A stretch of DNA of 64,000 nt from Clostridium sp. GTDB lineage: Bacteria; Bacillota; Clostridia; Lachnospirales; Lachnospiraceae. Shown here piece after piece: positions 54,318-63,521 of the stretch. The stretch covers positions 25,955-89,954 of the forward strand of contig JAMOZY010000007.1 of assembly GCA_023667695.1 (NCBI GenBank). The letters are read 5' to 3'. A program made the translations under genes and the position numbers. The first letter of the stretch is position 1. Each line of letters opens with the position of its first letter. The notes beneath the pieces were generated by a model. It made no database searches, had not been told where the DNA came from, and was given only the letters and a program-made list of their open reading frames with translations.

Positions 54318-56126
54318 TTACCCTCGCACCTGTCCATTGCCATGAATCACATATTTACTGGAGGTCAGTGCCTGCAGCCCCATGGGTCCTCTGGCATGGA
54401 GCTTCTGGGTACTGATACCGATTTCCGCTCCGAATCCAAATTCAAATCCATCGGTAAACCGGGTAGAGGCATTGACATAAACACAGGCAGAATCCACCCC
54501 TTCCGTAAAAGCATTGGCGGCTTCCTCATTTTCCGTAATAATCGCTTCCGAGTGTCCGGTGCTGTAATGATTAATATGTTCGATTGCTTCATAAACAGAC
54601 CGGACAAGCTTAACCGAAATGATTTTTGCCAGATATTCCGTTCCGTAATCCTCTTCCGTCGCTTCTTTAATTAACGGATTCAGCTTACAGACGGCTTCCT
54701 CTCCACGGATTTCACAGCCCTCCTTCTGAAGGTCCTCAATCAGCAATGGAAGAACCTGGTCTGCTATCTTTTCATGTACCACTAGAGATTCACAGGCGTT
54801 GCATACACCCAATCGCTGCAGCTTGGCATTGTGTACAATAGCGACTGCCTTTTCCACGTTAGCATACCGGTCAATGTAGATATGACAGTTTCCGGTTCCG
54901 GTTTCAATGACCGGTATAGTAGACTGTTCCACTACCGTCTGAATCAGTCCGGCGCCTCCTCTTGGAATCAATACATCAATATATTGCTTCATTTTCATGA
55001 ACTGGGAAGCCACCTCCCGGCTGGTATCCTCCACCAGACAGATTGCATTTTCATCTACCTCCATGGACTTCAGTGCCTTTCGTATTACCGATACCAATGC
55101 CATATTGGTATAAATGGCATCACTGCCTCCGCGAAGGATGACTGCATTTCCGGTCTTAAAGCAAAGAGAAAATGCATCTACCGTTACGTTCGGCCTGGAT
55201 TCATAAATAATACCGACGACGCCAAAGGGAACCCGGACCTGTTCAATATGCAGTCCGTTGGGACGGTCAAACCGGGTAATCACCGTTCCTATCGGGTCGG
55301 TCAGGGCTACTACCTGCACCACTCCTTCTACGATGCCCTGGATGCGGTCTTCATGAATCGTCAGACGGTCCAGCAAGGCCTCCGCCATACCATTCCGTTT
55401 CGCATTTGCAATGTCCTTTTTATTTGCTTTTATGATTAATTCCTGATTTTCTTCGATGGCCTTTGCCACCTTTAACAAACAGTCGTTTTTCTTTGCCGTA
55501 TCCAGTAGATTCAAGGTACGGCTTGCCTTTTTTGCCGCCTCGCATACACTATACAAATCAAACTCCCGGGGTTGCATGATTACCCTGCTTTCCGTTACAA
55601 TCATTTCCGGTCTTACATCATGGATTTCCTGTTTAATCTTTCCTACAATCTGAAATTCATATGCCAGTGCAATGGTGGTCATTTTCGGATGAAGGGAAAG
55701 ATACCGGTCATAATATCCATTGCCATAGCCAATCCGGTTACAATTCAGGTCAAATGCCACCCCGGGCATAATCATGAGGCTTTCTTCATCCGTCACCCGT
55801 TCCGTACCGGTTGGCTCCCAGATATCAAAGGCACCCTGCTGTAGCTCCGATGCATCTTCAAAATAATAAAATTCCATGGCTTCCCCCTCCACTCTGGGAG
55901 CTGCCACCCGCTTTCCATTTTCCAGACAAAAGCGGATAATATCACTGGTATCAATTTCATTTCCAGTCGACATATAGACACAAACCGTATCCGCATCCAG
56001 AATTTCCGGAAACTGCAGCACCTTGGATACGCATTCCTTGGATAAACGCTGTACCTCCTCCTCGGACAGCTTCAGCCGCATTTCTTTGATTGTATTTCTG
56101 GTTATTTTTTTATTTGTTATCAGCAT
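54318..56126 (-). CDS. proA: Fusion: 5-formyl-THF cyclo-ligase + gamma-glutamyl phosphate reductase
   Basis: One uninterrupted frame of 602 residues. Residues 1-183 are a complete 5-formyltetrahydrofolate cyclo-ligase (VAAPRVEG, RIGYGNGYYDRYL), which recycles 5-formyl-THF to methenyl-THF. Residues 184-602 are a full ProA (FGVVGIIYESRPNVT, GNAVILRGG, catalytic Cys in GVCNACESL), the second step of proline synthesis. The two activities have no pathway link. An ATG at 55577 with AGGG seven bases upstream could also make separate ProA. The start overlaps the DUF896 gene; proB lies upstream. Confidence 0.88.
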   Translation of the reverse strand: MLITNKKITRNTIKEMRLKLSEEEVQRLSKECVSKVLQFPEILDADTVCVYMSTGNEIDTSDIIRFCLENGKRVAAPRVEGEAMEFYYFEDASELQQGAFDIWEPTGTERVTDEESLMIMPGVAFDLNCNRIGYGNGYYDRYLSLHPKMTTIALAYEFQIVGKIKQEIHDVRPEMIVTESRVIMQPREFDLYSVCEAAKKASRTLNLLDTAKKNDCLLKVAKAIEENQELIIKANKKDIANAKRNGMAEALLDRLTIHEDRIQGIVEGVVQVVALTDPIGTVITRFDRPNGLHIEQVRVPFGVVGIIYESRPNVTVDAFSLCFKTGNAVILRGGSDAIYTNMALVSVIRKALKSMEVDENAICLVEDTSREVASQFMKMKQYIDVLIPRGGAGLIQTVVEQSTIPVIETGTGNCHIYIDRYANVEKAVAIVHNAKLQRLGVCNACESLVVHEKIADQVLPLLIEDLQKEGCEIRGEEAVCKLNPLIKEATEEDYGTEYLAKIISVKLVRSVYEAIEHINHYSTGHSEAIITENEEAANAFTEGVDSACVYVNASTRFTDGFEFGFGAEIGISTQKLHARGPMGLQALTSSKYVIHGNGQVRG

Positions 56127-56337
56127 GTTTTTTTCCAACTTCCTTTAGATTTTTTACAGTACCATCCGGGTACTCTACCACCGTATTATCCAGGGTCTGA
56201 CGCATATTTCTACGGATTGCTGCCAGGTATTCCTGACGGAGCTTTGTCTGCTCCGCCTGTTCTGCTTCGGTCAAGCCTTCCGGCGTCTTTGATTTATGAT
56301 ATAATTCATTAATTCGCATTACCTGTTCATCGTTCAT
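56110..56337 (-). CDS. DUF896 (YnzC/UPF0291) protein
   Basis: A 75-residue protein with the family pattern INELYHKSKTPEGLTEAEQAEQ and KLRQEYLAAIRRNMR, two helices forming a hairpin. In B. subtilis the relative YnzC is in the SOS-related yneA-yneB-ynzC operon; its function is unknown. Here it is upstream of, and overlaps, the fusion gene. AGGAGG precedes the ATG. Confidence 0.85.
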   Translation of the reverse strand: MNDEQVMRINELYHKSKTPEGLTEAEQAEQTKLRQEYLAAIRRNMRQTLDNTVVEYPDGTVKNLKEVGKKHADNK

Positions 56338-56360
56338 CGGTGAACCTCCTATTTATGTTG

Positions 56361-56900
56361 GGAGCAAGCTCCCACGGTCATTTACGCAATCCCTGCAATT
56401 CTCAGCCATGCCATTCGTAAGCTGCCGGATTTCACTTTTGCATCATCACTTCGACTTGTTGCCGGCAGCTCACTTCATGTCGGGCGTCCGCCCTATAGAA
56501 GCCCTTGGATAAATGGTCTTTTGTGAGCAAGCTCCCACAGACCATTTGCCTAATCCCTGCAATTCCCCAGCCATGCCATTCGTAAGCTGCCGGATTTACC
56601 TTTTTGCATCATCACTTCGACTTGTTGCCGGCAACTCACTTCATGTCGGGCGTCCGCCCTATAGAAGCCCTTGGATAAATGGTCTTTTGTGAGCAAGCTC
56701 CCACAGACCATTTGCCCAATCCCTGCAATTCCCCAGCCATGCCATTCGTAAGCTGCCGGATTTCACTTCTGCATCATCACTTCGACTTGGCGCCGGCAGC
56801 TCACTTCATGTCGGGCGTCCGCCCTATAGAACGAATTGTACAAGCTAACCTTTGTGAGCAAGCTCCCACGGTCAGCTTGCCCAATCCGTTCTGCATGGCT
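56361..56900. repeat. Tandem array of structured 165-bp units
   Basis: The motif GAGCAAGCTCCCA recurs at 56362, 56525, 56691 and 56857, spacing about 163-166 bp, so three full units and a terminal hairpin. Each unit contains an inverted pair GCTGCCGG / CCGGCAGC, then GGGCGTCCGCCCTATAG, then a hairpin with stems AAATGGTCT / AGACCATTT around GTGAGCAAGCTCCCAC. The last hairpin (56829-56894) is longer and has other stem sequence (AGAACG...CAAGCT / AGCTTG...CGTTCT). The array fills the spacer between proB and DUF896. No gene in it is credible. Confidence 0.8.
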
Positions 56901-56906
56901 GATTGA

Positions 56907-57740
56907 TTACAAGTAGTCCTCCAGTTGGAAGTGGGGGTCGGGATGGGCATGGAATATGGTTCCTACATCCTTTCCCTGAAGCAGTTCATGTAATATCTCA
57001 ATCCGCTCTCCATTTAATATCACCATATCGGCTCCTACCGCCGTAGCGATGGAGGCAGCGGCAAGCTTGGTCGCCATTCCGCCGGTACCCATACCGGAAG
57101 CAGCCCCCTTTGCCATTTCCTTTAATTCTTCTTTCATCTCCGGAACCTCAGAAATCAGAACTGCATCCTTGTTAAAATGAGGGTCGTCCGTATATAATCC
57201 ATCAATATCTGACATAAGGATGAGACAATCTGCCTTTACTAAAGCCGCTACAATGGCGGATAAGGTATCGTTATCGCCAAATTCAATTTCCTCTGTCGCA
57301 ACGGTATCATTTTCATTTACGACCGGAATGATACCAAGCTGTAGTAATTCATTAAAGGTATTGATGGAATTTCGTCTCCGTTCCTCCGAGGTAATGACAT
57401 CAAAGGTCAGAAGCACCTGTGCAGATACCTGATGATACTCGGAAAACAGCTTCTGGTATACCATCATCAGCTGTCCCTGTCCTACAGCAGCACAGGCCTG
57501 CTTCAAGGAAGTGGTTCTTGGCCGTTCAAACAGTCCCAGGGACTTGGCTCCTACTCCTATGGCGCCAGAGGAAACCAGTATGACATCCTTCCCTTGGTTC
57601 CGTAAATCACATAAGAACCGGACCAGCTTTTCCAGCTTTCCATAGTCCAGATTATGGGTATTGGTATGCACCAGAGAAGATGACCCGATTTTAATTACAA
57701 TCCGGTTCTTCCTTGCCAACTGTTCGCGCACTCTGCTCAT
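56907..57740 (-). CDS. proB: Glutamate 5-kinase
   Basis: A 277-residue amino-acid kinase that makes gamma-glutamyl phosphate, the first step of proline synthesis, for ProA. VIKIGSSSLV, SSGAIGVG, NENDTVATEEIEFGDND and SDIDGLYT are family signatures. It lacks the C-terminal PUA domain of longer ProB proteins. It lies upstream of the proA fusion, separated by the repeat array and DUF896. AAGGAG precedes the start. Confidence 0.93.
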   Translation of the reverse strand: MSRVREQLARKNRIVIKIGSSSLVHTNTHNLDYGKLEKLVRFLCDLRNQGKDVILVSSGAIGVGAKSLGLFERPRTTSLKQACAAVGQGQLMMVYQKLFSEYHQVSAQVLLTFDVITSEERRRNSINTFNELLQLGIIPVVNENDTVATEEIEFGDNDTLSAIVAALVKADCLILMSDIDGLYTDDPHFNKDAVLISEVPEMKEELKEMAKGAASGMGTGGMATKLAAASIATAVGADMVILNGERIEILHELLQGKDVGTIFHAHPDPHFQLEDYL

Positions 57741-57861
57741 GACTAACTCCTTACTTGTATCTTACCACTTCTATTTCATTCTTCTTCCTGCACCAGAATC
57801 CCTTGTTCGGATGGATTCCGCCCAGGGATACTGTAAACCATGTTCCTATTCTTTATCTGCT

Positions 57862-59511
57862 TCAATATCCCGGTACATATTGCCCGGCAATTGCTTCTGC
57901 CACCTTGATACCATCTACCGCTGCTGAAGTGATTCCGCCTGCATAACCGGCGCCCTCCCCACAAGGGAAAATGCCGCCTATATTACTGTTATAAGCCGAA
58001 TCCCGCTGAATCCGAACCGGAGAAGAGGTCCGGCTTTCAATTCCGCAGAGAATGCTATCCTCCCGGGCAAATCCGTGAATCCGGTGTTCAAAAGACATAA
58101 TTCCACTTATTATAGCATTATTCACGAATTTAGGCAAACAGTCATTTAAATCTGCAAAAGCATACCGGCCTTTCAGCTCCGGTGTAATACCACCCAGGGA
58201 AGTAGACGGCCGATGTGCCTGATAATCACCAAATAACTGCAACGGCACTCTGCCCTGACCGGAACGCCAGGCGGCATGCTCCCATTTCTCCTGAAATGCA
58301 ATCCCGGCCAAAGGGCCGCAGTCTGCAAAGTCCTCCGGTGTAACATTGACCACAATGGCACTGTTGGAATTCCGACCCTTCCGGCTTCGATAGCTCATGC
58401 CATTGACCGCCACATGCTCCGGCTGGGAAGAAGCATCTACGATATGTCCGCCGGGACACATACAGAAGGAATAAACCGCCCTTCCCTCTTTGGTCTGATG
58501 GGTCAGCTTATAATCTGCCGCCGGCAGCGCCTCTGCCTCTCTGGAGGTCCCATACTGGGATGCCTGTATCATTTCGGCCGGATGCTCAATCCGAAGCCCT
58601 ACGGCAAAGGCCTTCGGGGTCATATCAATGCCCTTGTCCTGCAACAGAGAAAAGGTATCCCTCGCACTATGTCCGATTGCAAGAACCAGGCTTTCACAGG
58701 GAATATCCCGCAGTTCCCCCTGCTGGCGGAGGGTAACGCCCTGAAGCACCCCTGTCGGAATATGGGAATCCGGGCGAATCTGAAAATCCACCAGACAGGT
58801 ATCAAACCATACCTGTCCGCCCAGCTCCAGAATTGCCCTTCGCATATTCCGTACAACCGTCTGCAGTAAATCCGTACCGATATGGGGCTTATTCACATAG
58901 CAGATATCTGCCGGCGCCCCAAATTCCACAAAGGTACGAAGTACCTCATCAATCCGCCCCGCCCGGTCCCTAATGGTGGTATTCAGCTTTCCGTCGGAAT
59001 AAGTCCCTGCCCCTCCTTCTCCAAACTGTACATTACACTCCGGATTCAGTTCTCCTCCCTGCCAATAGTCCTGGATTTGCCGGCACCGTTCTTCCACCGG
59101 CAGTCCACGTTCTATCAAAATCGGCTGATAGCCTGCTTTGGCTAACTGATATCCGCAAAACAAGCCTGCCGGACCGGTTCCAACGATTACAGGCGGATGG
59201 AGCAGGGGTTTTCGCTCCGTTGCCTGGGAATCAGAAGAAACAAGCCTGTTAAAATCATACTCCGCCTTTTCGGTTACCATAATATTTTTATTGGTTAAAA
59301 TCCGGGAAAGCTGCCTGGCATCCAGGGTTTCATCCGATAGCTCCACACTATAAATATACCGAAGGCGGTTCTTATCCCTTGCATCAATGGACTGCTTTAC
59401 AATGGTATATTCCGGCACCCTGTTTCTATGTATCGCCTGCCGTACTGCCTGATCCAGGTCTTTCTTCTCATGCAGCACCGGTAATTTAATTTGGTTTATC
59501 CGCAGTCCCAT
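57862..59511 (-). CDS. FAD-dependent oxidoreductase (COG2509-like)
   Basis: About 549 residues. An N-terminal domain of 80 residues is followed by a Rossmann FAD domain (IVGTGPAGLFCGYQLA), QFGEGGAGTYSDGKL and a C-terminal EGAGYAGGITSAAVDG. This is the family annotated NAD(FAD)-utilising dehydrogenases, reaction unknown. The ATG at 59511 overlaps the stop of the upstream flavoprotein gene by one base (TGATG), with GGGAGGAG upstream, so translation is coupled. Confidence 0.8.
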   Translation of the reverse strand: MGLRINQIKLPVLHEKKDLDQAVRQAIHRNRVPEYTIVKQSIDARDKNRLRYIYSVELSDETLDARQLSRILTNKNIMVTEKAEYDFNRLVSSDSQATERKPLLHPPVIVGTGPAGLFCGYQLAKAGYQPILIERGLPVEERCRQIQDYWQGGELNPECNVQFGEGGAGTYSDGKLNTTIRDRAGRIDEVLRTFVEFGAPADICYVNKPHIGTDLLQTVVRNMRRAILELGGQVWFDTCLVDFQIRPDSHIPTGVLQGVTLRQQGELRDIPCESLVLAIGHSARDTFSLLQDKGIDMTPKAFAVGLRIEHPAEMIQASQYGTSREAEALPAADYKLTHQTKEGRAVYSFCMCPGGHIVDASSQPEHVAVNGMSYRSRKGRNSNSAIVVNVTPEDFADCGPLAGIAFQEKWEHAAWRSGQGRVPLQLFGDYQAHRPSTSLGGITPELKGRYAFADLNDCLPKFVNNAIISGIMSFEHRIHGFAREDSILCGIESRTSSPVRIQRDSAYNSNIGGIFPCGEGAGYAGGITSAAVDGIKVAEAIAGQYVPGY

Positions 59512-60737
59512 CACAGACTCCTCCCTGCTCTTCGTCCTGACCTCCATGCCCACATCAGGTTATATCCGCCGCATATAGCATCCACATCCAGTAATTCTCC
59601 TGTCAGATAGCAGTTTGGGCAGCATTTGGATTCCATGGTATCTAACTGGATTTCCTCCAAAGGCACGCCGCCGGCTGTCACCTGAGCCTGCTCAAAGGAA
59701 TTCGCAGCTGTAATCCGTATGTTTAACTGCTTACAGCAGGAAATCAATGCTTCCAGTTCCCTCTGACTCAGCCGGGAACTGGCATCGGTTCCTTCCAAGC
59801 CGGCCTTCGCAATCAGAAAATCTGCCAGCTTATCCGGCAGAAATCCAGCGAACAGACCAGACAGGCTTCGAAATCCACAAGACATCCGCAGCTTCTGTAG
59901 CAACTCCAGCAGTTCTTCCCGGGTGTATTCCGGAATCAAATCCAGTACCAGATGCACCCTGCGGTTCTGCATCAATCCAAGCGAAGCATATCGGGACAGA
60001 TTAAAAATTACAATACCGGACACCCCATATTGGGTAAACTGGATTTCACCGGTATCCTGTCCCATAGGAACCCCATCCTGCCAAAGCTCCACCCTTCCCT
60101 TGGCACGCACGCCCTGAAGCCGGTTCCAGCCCCGCTCCTTACACTTCAGACCACACAATGCCGGAGCGAAAGAAGTAACATGATGTCCCAGCATCGCCGC
60201 CAGTTCATAACCGCTGCCATCACTCCCCAGCTGAGCGGCCGCCATCCCCCCGGCAGCCAGCACCAGCTTCCGGCTGGTATAATCCTGGGTTTGGGTCTGA
60301 ACCCGGAAGCAGGAAGCCTCCTTCTCCCAACGAATGCGTTCCACCCGCTCCTTACAGAGAATCCTTCCCTTCCATTGGAAAAATGCCTGCTCCAGAGCAT
60401 GAACCAAAGCCGCCGCCTGTTCCGAACGGGGATACAGGCAGCCTTGTCGTTCCACTGCCGGGATTCCCAGCTCCGAAAAGAATTCCTCTGCCTCCTGGCA
60501 AATGTCTCCGGTAATCACCTGTGAAAGGAACATCCGGCCATTTTCCGCAACCGAATGATAGGCCTCCGCTTCCACCATCCGGTTCGCGAAGTTGCATTTC
60601 CCGTTTCCGGAAGCATACAGCTTCTTTCCAGCCTTCTCCTTCTGTTCCAAAATCAGACATTGCTTTCCCCGTCTGGCAGCTTCAATTCCACAGACCAGAC
60701 CGGAAGCGCCGCCGCCAATGATAATTACATCTACCAT
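59511..60737 (-). CDS. BaiN/RdsA-like NAD(P)/FAD oxidoreductase
   Basis: A roughly 408-residue flavoprotein of the HI0933/YhiN family. GGGASGLVCGIEAARRGK binds FAD; LVLAAGGMAAAQLGSDGSGY and QVTAGGVPLEEI are family motifs. Members include BaiN, linked to bile acid reduction, but most are of unknown role. AGAGGATT precedes ATG 60737. Coupled by overlap to the next flavoprotein gene. Confidence 0.85.
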   Translation of the reverse strand: MVDVIIIGGGASGLVCGIEAARRGKQCLILEQKEKAGKKLYASGNGKCNFANRMVEAEAYHSVAENGRMFLSQVITGDICQEAEEFFSELGIPAVERQGCLYPRSEQAAALVHALEQAFFQWKGRILCKERVERIRWEKEASCFRVQTQTQDYTSRKLVLAAGGMAAAQLGSDGSGYELAAMLGHHVTSFAPALCGLKCKERGWNRLQGVRAKGRVELWQDGVPMGQDTGEIQFTQYGVSGIVIFNLSRYASLGLMQNRRVHLVLDLIPEYTREELLELLQKLRMSCGFRSLSGLFAGFLPDKLADFLIAKAGLEGTDASSRLSQRELEALISCCKQLNIRITAANSFEQAQVTAGGVPLEEIQLDTMESKCCPNCYLTGELLDVDAICGGYNLMWAWRSGRRAGRSL

Positions 60738-60760
60738 AATAATCCTCTCGTCCTTTGTTC

Positions 60761-61372
60761 TCAACTGGAATAGGTTTGCAGAAAATCAAACAATTCCCGT
60801 TCATTATCCACATAGATTCCTTCCACCAGGTCATATTGTAATTCAATCGGAAGGCTCCATAATTCAATATTGGTATATTCATAAACCTGGGAACGGTCCC
60901 TGAGATACACAATCACCACATTATCCTTAATACCGATAAAATATCCCTGCTCCTCCTCCGGCTCGCCATAGTATTTTACCAGAGTGACCACATCCGAAGA
61001 AAAGGATTCCAGCACCATGCGTTCCAGACCATCCTTTTTTTCCTGCTCCGATGCCCGTTCCCGATACGTATTGGCATATACCAGCATATCCAGCCGGTTA
61101 TTCCCGATAAATTCTGCACCAGCCGGATATTCCTGCCGGTCCGTCAACGACCCTTCCCGGTCATAGCATTCCACTACGATTCGGGTGGTTTTCATCACCT
61201 TATCCGACCCGCTTCCGGTCGGAACAGACTCCTCTGTTACAGAAGCCGCCTCCGGTACCGGATGCGCCGCCTCATCATAATACTGCTTTCTTACACGCAA
61301 AAAACTGACCTGATATCCTACAATTACCAGTAACAGTGCCATTCCGATAATTCCCAAAAACTTTTTCCACAT
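60761..61372 (-). CDS. BofC C-terminal domain-like membrane protein
   Basis: A 203-residue protein with one N-terminal span (about 5-22). Its C-terminal 60 residues (YFIGIKDNVVIVYL, YEYTNIELWSLPIELQYDLVEGIYVDN) resemble the C-terminal domain of BofC, which in B. subtilis inhibits SpoIVB signalling in the forespore. In Lachnospiraceae it may have another envelope role. AGGAGGAAGG precedes the start. Confidence 0.7.
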   Translation of the reverse strand: MWKKFLGIIGMALLLVIVGYQVSFLRVRKQYYDEAAHPVPEAASVTEESVPTGSGSDKVMKTTRIVVECYDREGSLTDRQEYPAGAEFIGNNRLDMLVYANTYRERASEQEKKDGLERMVLESFSSDVVTLVKYYGEPEEEQGYFIGIKDNVVIVYLRDRSQVYEYTNIELWSLPIELQYDLVEGIYVDNERELFDFLQTYSS

Positions 61373-61468
61373 AATTCCTTCCTCCTGCTGGAATTATGTC
61401 CCAGAATCCGGCATCCTAAACCTGCCTGTCGCAAAAAACACAAGCCTTACGGGTATTTTACAAATGAA

Positions 61469-63112
61469 TCAATGGAATAAGTGCAGCTTTTTCGCTGCCT
61501 TCACTAACACATGCCCCTTAGGAATGCTGTTCAACTCCTCCTCCGATACTCCGTTAAAGAGGAAAATAGCCAGGAAATAGGTAAGAATTCCCAAAAGAAC
61601 ACTTACCAGAAAGCTGACCGTATTACTTTTAGAAAAATAATATACAACATAATAACTGCCCCAGCACATTCCACCCATGAACAGAGCGGCGAGTGCCGGA
61701 ATGAAAAAGGTCTTTTTCCATTCAAATTGAAACCCAATCTTACGATATAAGGCAACACAATTCAACAGACATAAAATAACCGCAAAGGCAATGGTAGAAA
61801 GTACCAGTCCCCACACCATCATATCAAAGCACCACATAAAAACAAAAGCAAGCAGACAATGCACCACCAATGCAAGAACGGAATGAATCACCGGAAGCCT
61901 TAAATGGTCCGTGGCCTGTAAAATAGCATTGGTAACCGTAGACAGAGCAAAAAACAGGACAAAGCTGCTTCCCCACAGCAGCAATTCTCCTGCTAAAGTC
62001 GGAAAGCCTGTACTAACTCCAAAAATCAGTTGAATTGCCGGACCGCCCAGCACTGCCAGTCCTACGGTACAGGGAATGGCAATCAGCATGGTCACCTTAA
62101 TGGTAAGCTGGGCCTTGGATAAGATACCGGACTGATCTCCTCTGGACTTTGCAGCCGCAATATTCGGCAGCATGGCAGAGGATAAAGCATTGGCAATGGC
62201 AACCGGAATATTTACCATTAACAGATACTTTCCCGTATAGATGCCATGCATGGTCTCAATGACCTTCTGTAAATACCCCTGCTTTTCCATCACTGCATAT
62301 ATCATATAATTATCAATAAAGGGACTGACATTATAAAGCGTAGCGCTTAATACCATTGGGGTAACAGTTAAAATAATGCTTTTGAAAATAACAGAATAAG
62401 AATCCACCGGCGCCTTTTGCCCTTTTCGAGTCCGCTTTTTCAGTATTGGACGATACAACACATAAACCAGCAGTACAAAGCCCAAGCCAGCCAGTACACC
62501 AGCCCCTGTACCAAGGGTACTGCCCATGGCCCCTCTGGCCGGAAGCACATCCTGGGGGTCCTCTGTAACAAAAGGACGTACCAGAAGGTATGCTGCCAGA
62601 ACACTAACGATGGCATTGAATATCTGCTCAAATATCTGAGAAATTGAAGTCGGAATCATGGTCCCCTGTCCCTGGAACAACCCACGGAAGGTACCTAATA
62701 CTGCGGAAAAGAAAATCACCGGAGACAGTACCTGCAGCACCGGAACTGCAGCATCTGCTTTTACCAGCACCGGAGCTGCCACGTAACAGAATACAGCGGC
62801 TGCCAGTCCTACAATAACTGCATAAATCAGGGAACAGCGGAAAATCCGGTCTGCATTCACATATTCCTTTCTGGAATTCTTCGCCGCTACCATCTTCGAA
62901 ACTGCTACCGGAAGACTATAGGAAGATATGATTAATATAATACTATATACGGAGTAGGCACTGTCATACAGGCTGTTTCCCCGGTCACCAATGATATGGG
63001 TCAAAGGTACCCGGTAAATCATGCCAATCATCCGTACTATAATTCCTGCAATCGCAAGGATACCGCCCTGAACCAAAAAGTTTTTCCGGCGGCTTTCATT
63101 TGTTCCACTCAT
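61469..63112 (-). CDS. MurJ/SpoVB-type lipid flippase (MOP superfamily)
   Basis: A 547-residue protein with about 14 membrane spans. The N-terminus (SRRKNFLVQGGILAIAGIIVRMIGMIYRVPLTHIIG) is typical of the SpoVB/polysaccharide biosynthesis branch. It probably moves lipid II or other lipid-linked sugars across the membrane. Which of the MurJ, SpoVB or Wzx roles applies cannot be told. TAGGAGA precedes the start. Confidence 0.85.
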   Translation of the reverse strand: MSGTNESRRKNFLVQGGILAIAGIIVRMIGMIYRVPLTHIIGDRGNSLYDSAYSVYSIILIISSYSLPVAVSKMVAAKNSRKEYVNADRIFRCSLIYAVIVGLAAAVFCYVAAPVLVKADAAVPVLQVLSPVIFFSAVLGTFRGLFQGQGTMIPTSISQIFEQIFNAIVSVLAAYLLVRPFVTEDPQDVLPARGAMGSTLGTGAGVLAGLGFVLLVYVLYRPILKKRTRKGQKAPVDSYSVIFKSIILTVTPMVLSATLYNVSPFIDNYMIYAVMEKQGYLQKVIETMHGIYTGKYLLMVNIPVAIANALSSAMLPNIAAAKSRGDQSGILSKAQLTIKVTMLIAIPCTVGLAVLGGPAIQLIFGVSTGFPTLAGELLLWGSSFVLFFALSTVTNAILQATDHLRLPVIHSVLALVVHCLLAFVFMWCFDMMVWGLVLSTIAFAVILCLLNCVALYRKIGFQFEWKKTFFIPALAALFMGGMCWGSYYVVYYFSKSNTVSFLVSVLLGILTYFLAIFLFNGVSEEELNSIPKGHVLVKAAKKLHLFH

Positions 63113-63124
63113 ATAATCTGTCTC

Positions 63125-63511
63125 CTAATTTACGGACAACTGAAATGCACTGGGCAATAAATCCCGTAAATGATATTCCTGTATCCCGTCTGGGTCCTCC
63201 AGCAGTATCCTGCCCTCTGGAAAAAACTCAGACATTACTTGAAGGCATATTCCACATGGATATGCCTTCCGCCCTTCACTGCATACAATTGCAATGGTAT
63301 CAAATTCTCGTTCTCCTTCCGAAACTGCCTTGAAAATTGCAGTCCGTTCCGCACAAACCGTAGCGCCATAGGAAGCATTTTCAATGTTACAGCCCACATA
63401 GACCCTGCCGCTTCGGGCAAGCAGCGCCGCTCCCACTCGAAAACCGGAATACGGTGCATAGGCCTGGTCCATGCCTTTCTTTGCGTATTCGATTAATTCC
63501 CTGTCTGTCAT
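63125..63511 (-). CDS. cdd: Cytidine deaminase
   Basis: A 128-residue tetrameric-type cytidine deaminase of pyrimidine salvage. The zinc and catalytic motif is CAERTAIFKA (Cys ligand and Glu), with PCGICLQ giving the other two cysteines. CNIENASYGATV is a substrate-binding signature. AGGAG places the start at ATG 63511; the frame is open to 63559. It follows the DUF3048 gene. Confidence 0.93.
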   Translation of the reverse strand: MTDRELIEYAKKGMDQAYAPYSGFRVGAALLARSGRVYVGCNIENASYGATVCAERTAIFKAVSEGEREFDTIAIVCSEGRKAYPCGICLQVMSEFFPEGRILLEDPDGIQEYHLRDLLPSAFQLSVN

Positions 63512-63521
63512 GAACAAACTC

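Noticed and set aside
56829-56894. Simple rho-independent terminator of proB
   Set aside because: The hairpin is long, but no run of T follows on the minus strand, and the same module recurs in tandem.
56679-56906. 75-codon plus-strand frame as a gene
   Set aside because: It is entirely inside the structured tandem units and repeats with them; no ribosome site.
57741-57861. T-box or riboswitch upstream of proB
   Set aside because: No T-box sequence or clear stem series is visible in this short leader.
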